Assembly (NCBI GenBank): GCA_943736015.1
Contig: OX031058.1
Location: forward strand, 3,921,001-3,985,000
DNA length: 64,000 nt
Reading direction: 5' to 3'
From: Tridacna crocea
Taxonomy: Eukaryota > Mollusca > Bivalvia > Cardiida > Cardiidae
Within the stretch, counting starts at the first letter, position 1. The number at the start of each line of letters is the position of its first letter. The notes under the pieces are model-generated. The model had not been told where the DNA came from. It made no database searches and worked only from the letters and a program-made list of their open reading frames with translations. Positions 1-9,899 of the stretch are shown one piece after another. The position numbers were made by a program, and so were the translations under genes.

Positions 1-132
1 TTTAGGAAGGGTAGAGAAAGTGAAAAAGGAGGAAAATGCTGGTTACCAGCATTTTCTCCTTTCCCCACAATGTTTTCAAAAGGCTTCTACCTCAGGGTTG
101 TCAGAGGTCAGTGTTGTGTGGTAAAGGGTTAA
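1..132 (-). mobile_element. Family A TTAA MITE, cut by window edge
   Basis: The central palindrome (centre GGTTACC) and the L arm are present, ending GTGGTAAAGGGTTAA. The R arm lies outside the window. Confidence 0.85.
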
Positions 133-188
133 GTACCTTGGTACTGTACTTGTGCTTTGGTCGCTGACACTCTTTAGTAAAGGAGAAA

Positions 189-375
189 GTGTTTGACTTG
201 AACAAATTGAAAGGATTTGCAGACAACAAAATAAATGAAGTATTCATCTCTTTCTGTACTGGGATAGAAAACAAGGTGGGAAAAGGAGAAAATATTGGTA
301 GCCAGCATTTGCTTCTTTTCCCACAACGTTTTCAAAAGCCATCTTCAAGGGCATTAAACTCTGAATTGCTTTGAG
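189..375 (-). mobile_element. Family A MITE, degenerate
   Basis: The R arm (CAAATTGAAAGGATTTGCAGAC), a decayed centre (ATTGGTAGCCAGCAT) and a partial L arm are visible. Both terminal TTAA sites are lost, so this is an old copy. Confidence 0.7.
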
Positions 376-431
376 GAAAGTGCATATTTTGTCCTCATAT
401 TGTTCTGTCTCTTTCTTCATTGAAATTGAAT

Positions 432-622
432 TTAAGGTATTACCACACAATCCCTACTTTGGTCAACCCCGAGAAAAGCTGGTAACCAGCATTTTCTCCT
501 TTTCCCACAATGTTTTCTACTCTCCACAAAACAAACTTCAAATTTCCACTCACTTATTTCGCCATCTGCAAATGCTTTCATTTTGGACAAGCCTAAACTA
601 TTGTTGTATGGTAATGAGTTAA
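432..622 (+). mobile_element. Family A MITE
   Basis: TTAA lies at both ends. The outer left half of the central palindrome is deleted, so AGAAAAGC runs straight into TGGTAACC. The right TTAA (619-622) is shared with the next copy. Confidence 0.85.
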
Positions 623-850
623 GCCTTTACCACACAGCAGAATTTCAGACCTATACAAATCGAAAGTTTTTGTAGACGATAATTTCACGATGGCTCAAAT
701 GATGCAATTTTTTCTTATATAGAGTAGAAAACTTCGTGGGAAAAGGTGAAAATGCTGGTTACCAGCTTTTTCTCTTTTTTCAGACAAAGTTTTCAAAGGG
801 CCTCTTCCTCAGGGGTCGTTAAAAATCATTATTGTGTGGTACAGGGTTAG
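619..850 (-). mobile_element. Family A MITE, chained to previous copy
   Basis: Begins with the TTAA that ends its neighbour and finishes at a mutated TTAG. The stem carries ACTTCGTGGG on the left and CAAAGT on the right, so the change away from consensus CATT is mirrored in both arms. Confidence 0.85.
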
Positions 851-1298
851 TTGATAGATCTACAATCTTTTTCTGAAGATGTTTACCTTTACCAAAAAAT
901 CCAAAAAGTTTTATATTTAGGAATGGGTTAACTCTTTACCAAACAACAAAACTTTAGGCTTGTCAAAATCTAAAGCATTTGCAGACGACAATATAAAAGT
1001 GACTGAAAATTTGAAATTTTTTTTGTGAAGGGTAGAAAACATTGTGGGAAAAGGAGAAAATGCTGGTTACCAGCATTTTCTCCTTTTCCTACAATGTTTT
1101 CTAAAGGTTTTTTTCTCAGGGGCATCAAAAGTAGGGATTGTGTGGTAATGGGTTAATAAGGCCTCTTCCTCAGGGTCATTAAAAGTCGTTATTGTGTGTT
1201 AAAAGGTTAATTAAATAGATCTACAATATTTTTCTGAAGACATTTATCTTTCTTTTCTAAAAATTCCAAAAAGTTTTATATTTAGGAATGGGTTAACA
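797..1298. repeat. Direct duplication flanking a MITE
   Basis: About 131 bp at 797-927 (tail of the preceding MITE plus a spacer with TAGATCTACAATCTTTTTCT) is repeated at 1157-1298. Both units end GGAATGGGTTAA. The family A copy at 928-1156 sits exactly between them. Confidence 0.75.
928..1156 (-). mobile_element. Family A MITE, near consensus
   Basis: Complete 229 bp copy with TTAA at both ends and a perfect central palindrome. It lies at the junction of a tandem duplication. Confidence 0.92.
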
Positions 1299-1311
1299 TG
1301 GTTTTATAGAT

Positions 1312-1580
1312 ATATGGAGTGCAACACGCGAAAAGGGTCATTCGGACATCTGCGTAAAGTGTCGTCTCGGATCAGCCTGCGCAGTCCGCGCAGGCTAATC
1401 CGAGACGGCACTTTCCGTTTTAATGCCATTTTCTGTTTTGCGCATGTCTACTGTAGCAGAAAATCTAATGTAGTCGTAAAGTGCCGTCTCGGATTAGCCT
1501 GCGCGGACTGCGCAGGCTGATCCGAGACGACACTTTACGCAGATGTCCGAATGTCCCTTTTCGTGTGTTGCACACCATAT
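1312..1580. mobile_element. Double-palindrome MITE (family B)
   Basis: The inverted repeats are almost 100 bp long and differ at only a few positions (ATATGGAGTGCAACACGCG against AATATGGTGTGCAACACACG). Each arm is itself a hairpin built on GTCTCGGATCAGCCTGCGCA and its complement, so one strand can fold into two hairpins or one long stem. It is markedly more GC-rich than its surroundings. It has no coding capacity, and the target duplication is ambiguous (TA or AT). Confidence 0.85.
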
Positions 1581-1858
1581 TGGAAATAGGTTTAATGTGA
1601 AATCCTAGGGGCTTATATCTTTCTATAGAATACAATATTTCCTAACCTGGATTGAATGTAATTAGAGATATTTATCTGCTAAAGAAGAAATCAAAAGAAA
1701 ATATCATGTGGTATGGCTGCTATGTGTAGCAGAGGTATTCTTTGTTGGGTTTGTTTGGTAGTTAACAATGTTTTCAACATAATTTCTTTTATATTTTGGC
1801 TGCATCTTACCACAGTTACCCTGAGTTAAGGTGAAGTACTTAACAAGCTTTGAACCAT

Positions 1859-2086
1859 TTAACCCATTACCACACAATCCCTACTTTTGATGCCCCCGAG
1901 AAAGAAGCCTTTTGAAAACATCGTGGGAAAAGGAGAAAATGCTGGTAATCAGCATTTTCCCCTTTTCCCACAGTGTTTTCTACCCTTCCCAGAACAAATT
2001 TCAAATTTCTGTCACCTTTATTTTGTCATCTGCAAATGCTTTCAATTTGAACCAGTCTGAAATTTTGTTGTGTGGTAAAGAGTTAA
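1859..2086 (+). mobile_element. Family A MITE, near consensus
   Basis: L arm first (TTAACCCATTACCACACAAT), centre GGTAATC, R arm last, TTAA at both ends. Its right TTAA is shared with the following copy. Confidence 0.92.
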
Positions 2087-2311
2087 CTCATTACCACTCG
2101 AGAAAATTTTGGACTGGTCCAAATTGACAGCATTTGCAGACGACAAAATAAAGGTGACTGAAAAATAGAAATTTGTTCTGGGAAGGGTAAAAAACACTGT
2201 GGGAAAAGGAGAAAATGCTGGTTACCAGCATTTTCTCCTTTTCCCACAGTGTTTTCAAAAGGCTTCTTTCTCAGGGGCGTCAAAAGTAGGGATTGAGTGG
2301 TAATGGGTTAA
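2083..2311 (-). mobile_element. Family A MITE, chained
   Basis: Shares TTAA with copies on both sides. The stem has CACTGTGGG on the left and CCCACAGTG on the right, a symmetric departure from consensus CATTGTGGG. Confidence 0.92.
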
Positions 2312-2448
2312 CACACAATCCCAAGTTTTAATGCTCCTGAGAAAAAAGGGTTTTGAAAACATCATTAGATAATAAAATGCAGATAACCAGCATTTTCTCC
2401 TTTACCCGCAGTGTTTTGTACCCTATCAAAGACAATTCCATCAATTAA
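2308..2448 (+). mobile_element. Family A MITE, R arm deleted
   Basis: L arm and palindrome are present. Almost all of the R arm is missing, but a TTAA still closes the element and is shared with the next copy. Confidence 0.8.
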
Positions 2449-2598
2449 CTCTTTACCACACAATCCCAACTTTTAACGACCCTAGAGAAAAATCCTTTTG
2501 AAAACATTATGGGAAAAGGAGAAAATGCTGATAACAGCATTTCAATAGGCTTCTAGATCAGAGTTGTTAAAATTTAGGATTGTATGGCAATGGGTGAA
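2445..2598 (+). mobile_element. Family A MITE with two L arms
   Basis: Both ends are of the L type: CACACAATCCCAAC at the left and the complement of the same arm at the right. Elsewhere one end is L and the other R. The right TTAA has become TGAA. It looks like a foldback derivative of about 154 bp. Confidence 0.75.
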
Positions 2599-2711
2599 GG
2601 AACTTGGTACTTTAACTTCTGAATATCTCCGAAACCATGTGCAATAGCTAGAAAAATAATCCTGTCACAATATTGCCCATTTATCCTCGCAAAGAATTTG
2701 ACAAACCTTGA

Positions 2712-2775
2712 AGTTGACCCCGTGGCTCCCGAGTTATGAGCCCTGTCAGCTTGTGACTGAGCTACCGGGCGAACC
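2712..2775 (-). other. Possible tRNA-like fragment
   Basis: Read on the minus strand, CGCCCGGTAGCTCAGTCACA resembles a tRNA D-arm/A box. The expected B box is poor (GGGGTCAACTTC). It may be a decayed SINE head. Confidence 0.3.
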
Positions 2776-2881
2776 ACCAATGGACCTAAAAGGTCAGCAA
2801 GTATTCTTTCCAAAGTTGGATGATTGTAGAGTCATAACAGGATATGAATTGAATGATAGATATGAATTGAAATTTGCCTTC

Positions 2882-3181
2882 ATTTTTTTTATCATCACCG
2901 GTTTCCCATATGGGCAACTCCCCCGGAGGAGGCTGTTGGTATTGTTACAGGGGATACTGCAGATACAGGACGAAATCCATCCTAAGTTTACATCTTTTTT
3001 TTTTTTACATATGTGTTGTTGCTTCGTCACAGGAGACCTTGGTTTAACGTCTCATCCAAGGGACTCAGTAATTTTAGATGGCCAGCGGTGGGCATCAAAC
3101 CCACACCCTCATGTGACCTGTTCAAACATCTGCAAATTTACGAGTGCTATGCTCTACCAACTAAGTTATGCAGGCTGATCT
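2882..3181 (-). mobile_element. tRNA-derived SINE
   Basis: On the minus strand the head has an A box (AACTTAGTTGGTAGAGC) and a B box (GTGGGTTTGATGCCC). A central domain follows with GATGAGACGTTAAACC, then a tail ending in eight A residues. The central motif recalls the V-domain SINEs reported from molluscs (RUDI type); that assignment is from memory. A second copy lies at 22.2-22.7 kb. Confidence 0.7.
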
Positions 3182-3461
3182 ATAACAGATATTTTTATTG
3201 AACACTGGTTATGAAGAAAGCATTGATGGTTTGAAGGAAGCCATAATAAGTTAACAATATGATGAGGCTATTGATCACGAAAAGATCAAAGAATTTTGAC
3301 AAAAAATGAAGTTATCTCTCTTCCCCTGCCAACCCCACATTCATTCTACACACTTTTGATCCTTTGATGAATTTAATATAAAATAAATTTATTGTCGATA
3401 TTCAAATTTTTACAAAGTCTTAACATCAAAAACATTTGAAAAAGAAGAGGGGGATATGTAT

Positions 3462-3677
3462 TTAACCCATTACCACACAATCCCTACTTTTGACGCCCCT
3501 TTAGAAAACATTGTGGGAAAAGGAGAAAATGCTGGTAACCAGCATTTTCTCCTTTTCCCACAATGTGTTCTACCCTTCACAAAACAAATTTCAAATTTTC
3601 AGTCACTTTTATTTTGTTGTCTGCAAATGCTTTCCATTTGGACAAGCTTAAAATATTGCTGTGTGGTAATGAGTTAA
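3462..3677 (+). mobile_element. Family A MITE
   Basis: TTAA lies at both ends, with a small deletion in the L arm next to the stem. First of a chain of three copies joined by single TTAA sites up to 4052. Confidence 0.92.
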
Positions 3678-3827
3678 CCCTGTACTGCACAATGACAACT
3701 TTAAAGACCCTGGGACTGAAGCCTAAGTTTGAAATCATTGTTAGAAAAGGAAAAATTGCTGGTGACCAGCATTTTCTCCTTTCTCACAAGATTTTTGACA
3801 CTACCAAAGAAAAATTGTACCTTTTAA
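3674..3827 (+). mobile_element. Family A MITE, R arm deleted
   Basis: Middle member of the three-copy chain. The L arm and a slightly decayed palindrome (GGTGACC centre) are kept, and the R arm is lost after CTACCAAAGA. Confidence 0.8.
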
Positions 3828-4052
3828 CCCATTACCACACGAGAAAAATTTAGACTGGTCCAAATTCAAAGCATTTGCAGACGACAAAATAAATGTGACT
3901 GAAAAATTGAAATTTGTTTTGGGAAGGGTAGAAAACACTGTGGGAAAAGGAGAAAATGCTGGTTACCAGCATTTTCTCCTTTTCCCACAGGGTTTTCAAA
4001 AGGCTTCTTTCTCAGGGACGTCAAAAGTAGGGATTGTGTGGTAATGGGTTAA
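3824..4052 (-). mobile_element. Family A MITE
   Basis: Last member of the chain and complete. The left stem has CACTGTGGG and the right CCCACAGGG. Confidence 0.92.
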
Positions 4053-4148
4053 GCCACATTGAATTGTTGTTGGCAAAATATTTTCTTTTTGGAAAGGGCT
4101 AAAATTTTGTCATTTGGTGAAGGATCAAAGCTTCACCTTTTAGCATGA

Positions 4149-4340
4149 TTTAATCTTTAAACCAAACAGTCCATGTTCTGAGACTTTTTACAATGATGGA
4201 ATTTGTCTTTAAAAGGATTGCAACATTGCAGGAACAGAAGAAAATGCTAGTTACTTTCATTTTCTTCTTATCCCACAATATCTTCTGAATTCATCTTCTG
4301 CAGGGTTCCTAAAACATAGAATTGTTTGTCAAATGCCTAA
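4149..4340 (-). mobile_element. Family A MITE, very degenerate
   Basis: Recognised from ACCAAACAGTCC, AGAAGAAAATGCTAGTTAC, TTTTCTTCTTATCCCACAAT and a closing L-type end, with about 30% decay by eye. Confidence 0.5.
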
Positions 4341-4404
4341 TGAAGTAGACCCCTTTGATTCTAAAAAAAACACGAAATTCATTTCAAATTTAGTGTAGTT
4401 CTTT

Positions 4405-4492
4405 TAATGAAAAAATGTTGCAAAATCACAGACAGCATTGGAAAGCCCTCTTCAGGATGGCTAAAACTTGGGATTGTGTGGTAAAGAGTTAA
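4405..4492 (-). mobile_element. Family A MITE end fragment
   Basis: Only the right-hand L arm remains (CTTGGGATTGTGTGGTAAAG) with its TTAA. Confidence 0.6.
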
Positions 4493-4620
4493 AAACAGAA
4501 TAGATTTTATTGTGAACCTTTTCTTATAACTTCAAGGTGGTACATTGCCTCTTACAGTACAATGTTTTGCTGTAATTCATTTAAATTCACTGTTATGCTA
4601 ATTTTTGTAACTGATTACTC

Positions 4621-4842
4621 TTAACTCACATGGTTCCTACTTTTAACGACCCTGAGAAAGAAAGGCATTTGAAAACATCATGGGAAAAGGAGAAAATGCT
4701 GGTAACCAGCATTTTCTCCTTGTCCCATGATGTTTTCTACCTGTCTCAAAACAAATTTCTATGTCTTTGTCACATTTAATATTTTGTCTGCAAATGCTTT
4801 CAGATTAGCCTAGCCTAAATTTTTGTCCTTTGATAGAGTTCA
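4621..4842 (+). mobile_element. Family A MITE with mirrored stem changes
   Basis: Left stem reads ACATCATGGGA and right stem TCCCATGATGT, where the consensus is ACATTGTGGGA and TCCCACAATGT. Two base changes are thus present in both arms. The right TTAA has decayed to TTCA. Confidence 0.9.
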
Positions 4843-5171
4843 ACAAATTTGCTGCATTGTAAAAAAAAAATATTGTGGCAAAGGAGAAACTGCTCTCAAT
4901 GAGCAACTGCTCCTTACATTACAATACTTCTTAAATGTTGTCTGCATGATGGATGTTGAAGGGAGGTCAAGGTTTAGTGTGATTTGGTTCGTCAGATCAT
5001 TGTCATTATCATTCCATAAACATAAAAGTTGTATCTGGGTGTCATGGTTTGAAATTCTTTTCTCTCTGTCAAATAATCTATACTCTTCACTCCAACGTCC
5101 TCTCAAACATTTTTGTCTGGACAGTCATTGACAGGGGACATTCTCTTCCCCTTCTGAAGCCTTTCCTAATC
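4843..5171. other. No assignable gene
   Basis: AT-rich sequence with a weak family-A-like hairpin (AAAGGAGAAACTGCTC near 4880). Opposed short frames here show no recognisable domain. Confidence 0.5.
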
Positions 5172-5612
5172 AATCCCTGGTTTTCATGACCCTGAAAAAG
5201 AGGCCATTTGAAAACATTGTAATGGAAAAAGGAGAAAAAGTGGTGTTCACCAGCATTTTCACCTTTCCCAACAGTGTTTTCTACTCTCCCAGAACAAATT
5301 TCAATTTTTGACTCATGATAATTTTGTTGTCTTTAACTCTTTACCAAACGACAATATTTTAGACTGGTCCGAATTGAAAGCATTTGCAGACGACAAAATA
5401 AAAGTGACTGAAAATTTGAAATTTGTTTTGTGAAGGGTAGAAAACATTGTGGGAAAAGGAGAAAATGCTGGTTACCAGCATTTTCTCCTTTTCCCACAAT
5501 GTTTTCTAAAGGCTTCTTTCTCAGGGGCGTCAAAAGTAGGGATTGTGTGATAATGGGTTAAATGCTTTCAGTTTGGAACAGTCTAAATTTTTGTTGTTTG
5601 GTAAAGAGTTAC
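5172..5612 (+). mobile_element. Family A MITE split by another family A copy
   Basis: The outer copy runs from a decayed L end to TTTTGTTGTCT, then resumes after the insert as AAATGCTTTCAGTTTGG. Consensus here is GTCTGCAAATGC; this copy reads GTCTTTAAATGC once the insert is removed, which supplies the TTAA target. Confidence 0.85.
5333..5561 (-). mobile_element. Family A MITE nested in family A
   Basis: Complete near-consensus copy inserted at a TTAA inside the R arm of the older copy at 5172-5612. Confidence 0.92.
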
Positions 5613-5700
5613 CTCTTCAACACACAATTCTTTTTTTTAGCAACCCTGCGGAGTTTTTAAAATAATGGGAATAGATGAAAATAATAGTAACCAGCCACTG
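5609..5700 (+). mobile_element. Family A MITE fragment
   Basis: Starts at the mutated end of the previous copy (TTAC) and keeps a decayed L arm and a trace of the stem (AATAATAGTAACCAGCC). Confidence 0.5.
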
Positions 5701-5989
5701 GTCAGAATTTAGCAGATTCTGTTCTTGAAATCTTATCTTGTCAGTACCTAGGAGGTTTACATTAGGAAAAACTGTCAGTCATGTGATCTTGGACATGGCT
5801 GTGCCCTTGAAATAACTGAGTAACAACAACAGAAACGGTAAAAATATTGATATCTCTGAATCTATACTGCCAACAAAATTGATAAAAAATCAATTTACAA
5901 ATTGTTTGGCAAATGAAATGTATTTAGAAAGATTTTAATAGAACATTGTGACTGATTTCTTATTTAAGGTCTTCATCCCCTAACTCTCA

Positions 5990-6138
5990 TATTGGTCACC
6001 AGCATTTTCTCCTTTTCCCACGTTTTCTACCCTTCCCAAAACAAATCCAATTTTTGAGCCACATTTAGATCTATTTAGTTGTCTGCAAGTGCTTTCGATT
6101 TGGACAAGTATAAAATTTGTCGTTTGGTAAAGACTTAA
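5990..6138 (+). mobile_element. Family A MITE, L arm missing
   Basis: Begins in the centre (TTGGTCACCAGCATTTTC) and has a full R arm ending TTTGGTAAAGACTTAA, shared with the next copy. Confidence 0.8.
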
Positions 6139-6363
6139 CCCTTTTCAACACAATGACAACTTTTAATGACCCTGAGGAAGAGGCCTTTTGAAAACTTTGT
6201 GGGAAAAGGAGAAAATGCTGGCAACCAGCATTTTCTCCTTTTCCCACAAAGTTTTCTACGCTATCAAAGAAAAATAGCATCATCTGAGCCACTATGAAAT
6301 TATCATCTGCAGATGCTTTCAAGTTGGATAGGTCTAAAATTCTGCTGTGTGATAAAGGGTTAA
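6135..6363 (+). mobile_element. Family A MITE with mirrored stem change
   Basis: Complete, with TTAA at both ends. The stem has AAAACTTTGTGGG on the left and CCCACAAAGTTTT on the right, a symmetric change from CATT/AATG. Confidence 0.9.
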
Positions 6364-7327
6364 ATCATTGGATTATTTGGTGAAGGATGTAGGAATGTAT
6401 AAGAATAAGTTCAACCAATGATGCATCACATCATTGTGAAAGAAATGAGTGACAAAAGCTTCATTGATACTCGTAACCCTGTGAGCAGACATGTTCTTTG
6501 GTACTGTACCATAGAGATATTGGAGTGGTAGGGGGGAAATCATTTTGCGGCAGGTTAGTTTCTGTACTATATTAATTCTTTTACCTTTGACCTTACATTT
6601 TGAAATCTGTACAGATAGCTCTGTCACATAAAAGTACACTGAAACAGTTCCTTGATGGAGACTAAATCAAATTATGTCAAGTTTTATTGATTCAAAGTAA
6701 GTTTCACTGTTTGCTTGTAGATATCAAACAAAAAAATCATAAGGCTTTCCACATATAATTATATATCTAAGCAAGAGTGGCATCATTTTCCAGCATACCA
6801 AGGAAGTAGTACAGAAGTTGGCATATGTTGTAGTTGGTCATGCTGTATTCTCTTGCTCTATATGACAAATCAAGTACAACTGGGACCCAAAAAAATTACA
6901 CAAGTGAATTTATCAAAAATAAGTCATTGGTTTGTTATACACTGCATTTGGAATTTTTATGTGATTAAAAATTTTGCATAATAAGTACCCTATCATGTCT
7001 GCAAAGTTGTGCTCAGTATTCAAAGAGTTATTATACCACTTCCTGGCTGCACGATTAGAGCCAATGCAGTTTTGAAATAGTGGGTTTATTCAACTCTCAG
7101 TCTGAAGAATCTTATAAAAGTCATGATGTCCTAATGAGACCTGGGTATTGATGGGATAGCACTGGGGATTGATGGGATAGTACTTTGGCAAAAACAAGTT
7201 AACATTAATGAGGCTTTATATATGAAAACATGAAAACATTGTGACAAGTAGAGTAAAATGTCTGAATTGGAGCAGATTCTCTGTAAAGGTGCTTTTTGTT
7301 AAAATCACATTAAATTTTGTTTGTCTT
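6364..7327. other. No gene recognised
   Basis: About 960 bp of AT-rich sequence without a convincing frame, splice pattern or repeat of the classes seen elsewhere. Confidence 0.5.
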
Positions 7328-7557
7328 TTAACTCATTACCAAACGAAAAAATTTTTTTACTCAACCAAAATGAAAACGGTTACAGATGACAAATTAGATT
7401 TAGCTGAAATGATGATTTATGTCTTTAATATGGTAGAAAATATTGTGGGAAAAGGAGAAAACGCTGGTTACCAGCATTTTCTCCTTTACCCATAATGTTT
7501 TCAAAGGCCTTCTCTTTCAGGGTCGTTGAAAGTCTGGATTGTATGGTAAAGAGTTAA
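7328..7557 (-). mobile_element. Family A MITE
   Basis: Both TTAA ends are present. The R arm is diverged (AAAAAATTTTTTTACTCAAC) while the palindrome is well kept. Confidence 0.88.
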
Positions 7558-7617
7558 GACGCATTCCCCCCCCCCCCTTCCAAAACAAAAAGTATTTGCT
7601 TTGTGAGGTAAATCAGC

Positions 7618-7846
7618 TTAACCCTTGACCACACTGCAAAATTTTAGACCAATCCAAATTGTAAGCATTTGTAGACGACAATTTCAAAGTGGCTCAAATA
7701 GCACAATTTTGCTTTGATAGTGTAGAAAACTTTGTTGGAAAAGAAGAAAATGCTGGTTACCAGCATTTTCTCCTTTTCCCACAACCTTTTTAAAAGGCTT
7801 CTTCCTCAGGGGCGTCAAATGGTGTCGTTATGTGGTAAAGGGTTAA
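7618..7846 (-). mobile_element. Family A MITE
   Basis: Complete. The left stem (ACTTTGTTGG) and right stem (CCCACAACC) no longer pair fully, so mirrored change is not universal in the family. A 12-base C run lies just upstream at 7566-7577. Confidence 0.88.
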
Positions 7847-7947
7847 GTAGGGTCTTCAGATTTCTGTAAAATCTTTTTTCACCTTGAAGAGTTGACATAA
7901 TTAGGTGAACTCTCAGTTAATAAGAGATATCTTTGTATCAAGGTTTA

Positions 7948-8175
7948 TCAAACCCTTTACCTAACAACAGAAGATTAAACATGTCCAAATTTAGACCATT
8001 TGCAGACAACAAAGACAAGGTCGCTCAATTGGTGAGATTTTTTCTGGATATGGTTAAAAAACATTGTGGGAAAAGGAGAAAATGCTAGTAACCCGCATTT
8101 TCTCACAAGTTTTTCTAAAGACTTCTTCCTCAGGATCATTAGAATTTAATGTTGGAATCTTGTAGTAAATGGTTT
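7948..8175 (-). mobile_element. Family A MITE, old copy
   Basis: R arm (CCATTTGCAGACAACAAAG), intact left stem and shortened right stem. Both terminal TTAA sites have mutated. Confidence 0.75.
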
Positions 8176-8679
8176 GTCCTTTCATTCTGATCCTAACAAA
8201 GTGCTGAAGATTTAAATTGTTTATTTCAAGATTTTTTCTTTAAATGCTTAATGCTGAAGATATTTTTTTAATGACAGTTTCTTTGTCTTTAATTTCTAAA
8301 TTATGTGAGAAATAGAAAAATTGGTCATTAAACAATACATGATCATTTGCTTATATCCTCAATTTGATTGTAATTGGATTTTTAACAGAAGTTCAATGAT
8401 ATCAAATGACTGACAAAGCTGTTTCAAATTGAGTGTGCATAGAAAGATAGCTCCCCTTGCTAACATGAGCTGAAAATAAATCATATTTGAAAAAGAACCT
8501 TAAAGTGCCTTTTACAACTAGGGTTGTCTTTGTGACTACAAAAATGTGCCTCTGATTTTTGATCATCACTGTTGGCTTTGGTGAAACACTATAGTACAAA
8601 AGTAGTTATGATATTGTAATTACATGTACTTTGTTATATTTCTTGTCCAAAAACATTAATGTCCTTTGGGTACATTTGC
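8176..8679. other. No gene recognised
   Basis: AT-rich filler between two MITE copies; a 65-codon minus frame has no recognisable features. Confidence 0.5.
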
Positions 8680-8900
8680 CAATCTAAGGGATGACTTTTT
8701 GCTGCACTTGTCTAAATTGACAGCAATTGCAAACAAAAATTCAATTGTCACTCAACTGATGAAAATTGTCTTTGATAGGGTAGAAAACATAGTGGGAAAA
8801 GGAGAAAATGCTGGTTACCAGCATTTCTCCTTTTCCCACAATGTTTTCAAGAGGCTACACTTTCAGGATTGTTAACATGAGATGTGTAGTAAAAGGTTAA
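8680..8900 (-). mobile_element. Family A MITE, left end decayed
   Basis: R arm decayed at its outer end, palindrome intact, L arm shortened, right TTAA present. Confidence 0.8.
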
Positions 8901-9108
8901 TCAAAACAATACTTTTATTAAAGGAATAGAGATTTGAATCTTATTGACATTATAAAAGTGGGTAGCAATATGTTTGAGGTGCAGTAGATAGTGTTTGATC
9001 TTAAATTGTGATTTTGGAAAGTGTAATTGGCATTCTATTGAGCACAAAAGGTAAGTGCATGTATAATTATTTGGAGTTTAACCTAGGATTTCGTTTCATT
9101 GTATAGCT

Positions 9109-9331
9109 TTTTACTCTGTAGATACTCCTTTCTACGCATTTCTTGTAGGATCCTTTGGAAAACATTCTGACAAAATGTGAAATTGCTTGTGACGAGCAAT
9201 TTCACCTTTTGTCACAATGTTTTCTATGCTATCAAAAGCTGCAATATACACATAAGAAATGTCTTCATCCTTGCTGTTATTTAGTGTCCATTAGAGATAC
9301 CATAGAAATGCCTTATGGGGTAAAGGGTTAA
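9109..9331 (+). mobile_element. Subfamily A2 MITE
   Basis: Same TTAA-type ends (GGGGTAAAGGGTTAA) but different arms and a different centre, AATTGCTTGTGACGAGCAATT. It pairs with the better copy at 13.66 kb. The left terminus has lost a few bases. Confidence 0.8.
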
Positions 9332-9421
9332 CTCTGCACAAGACATTAAAACATTTAATTCTGTACATGTATACCTGTCTAAATTCAAAAAGCATTTACG
9401 AATAATCTTAATTTGTCTTAA
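9328..9421 (-). mobile_element. Family A R-arm fragment
   Basis: A 94 bp piece between two TTAA sites, one shared with each neighbour, with a weak R-arm match (CTGTCTAAATTCAAAAAGCA). Confidence 0.45.
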
Positions 9422-9625
9422 CCCTTTACCACACAATGCCGACTTGTAACGAACATGAAGAAAAAGCCTTTTGGAAACATAATGAAAAAAGGAAAAAAAT
9501 GCTGGTAATCAGCATTTTATCCATTCCCCACAAAATTTACTACCCTATTAAAGCGAAATTGCACCTTTTTAGCCACTTTTAATTGTCCTCTGCAAATACT
9601 TTCAATTTAACATCATTTTCCTGGA
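9418..9625 (+). mobile_element. Family A MITE, right end lost
   Basis: The L arm with TTAA and a diverged stem (AAAATGCTGGTAATCAGCAT) are clear. The R arm fades after AATACTTTCAATTTAA. Confidence 0.75.
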
Positions 9626-9694
9626 CTCAATTAGGTAAATTTTATCTCAAAAGCCAACTCAAGTCAGATACTATATGTCTGTAAATTTGCTAAT

Positions 9695-9899
9695 TTTACC
9701 AAATTTCAAAATTTTGTCCAAACTAAAAATATTTGCAGATGCCACAAGCTTTTGAAAATGTTACAAAAAGAGAGAATGCTGGCAACTAAGATCATTGTTT
9801 CCAACTTTTCAAGAAATTAATCCAATCAAGTAAGCAGTTGAATTAGTTGCCTGAAAATACTTCAGAGTTGGACAATTTTATGATTGTTTTGTCTCTTAA
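9695..9899 (-). mobile_element. Family A MITE, very degenerate
   Basis: Traces only: TTTGTCCAAACTAAAAATAT, TTTGCAGATG, AGAGAATGCTGGCAACTAAG and a final TTAA shared with the next copy. Confidence 0.4.

Noticed and set aside
1314-1520. 68-codon frame in the double-palindrome MITE
   Set aside because: It translates the palindrome itself.
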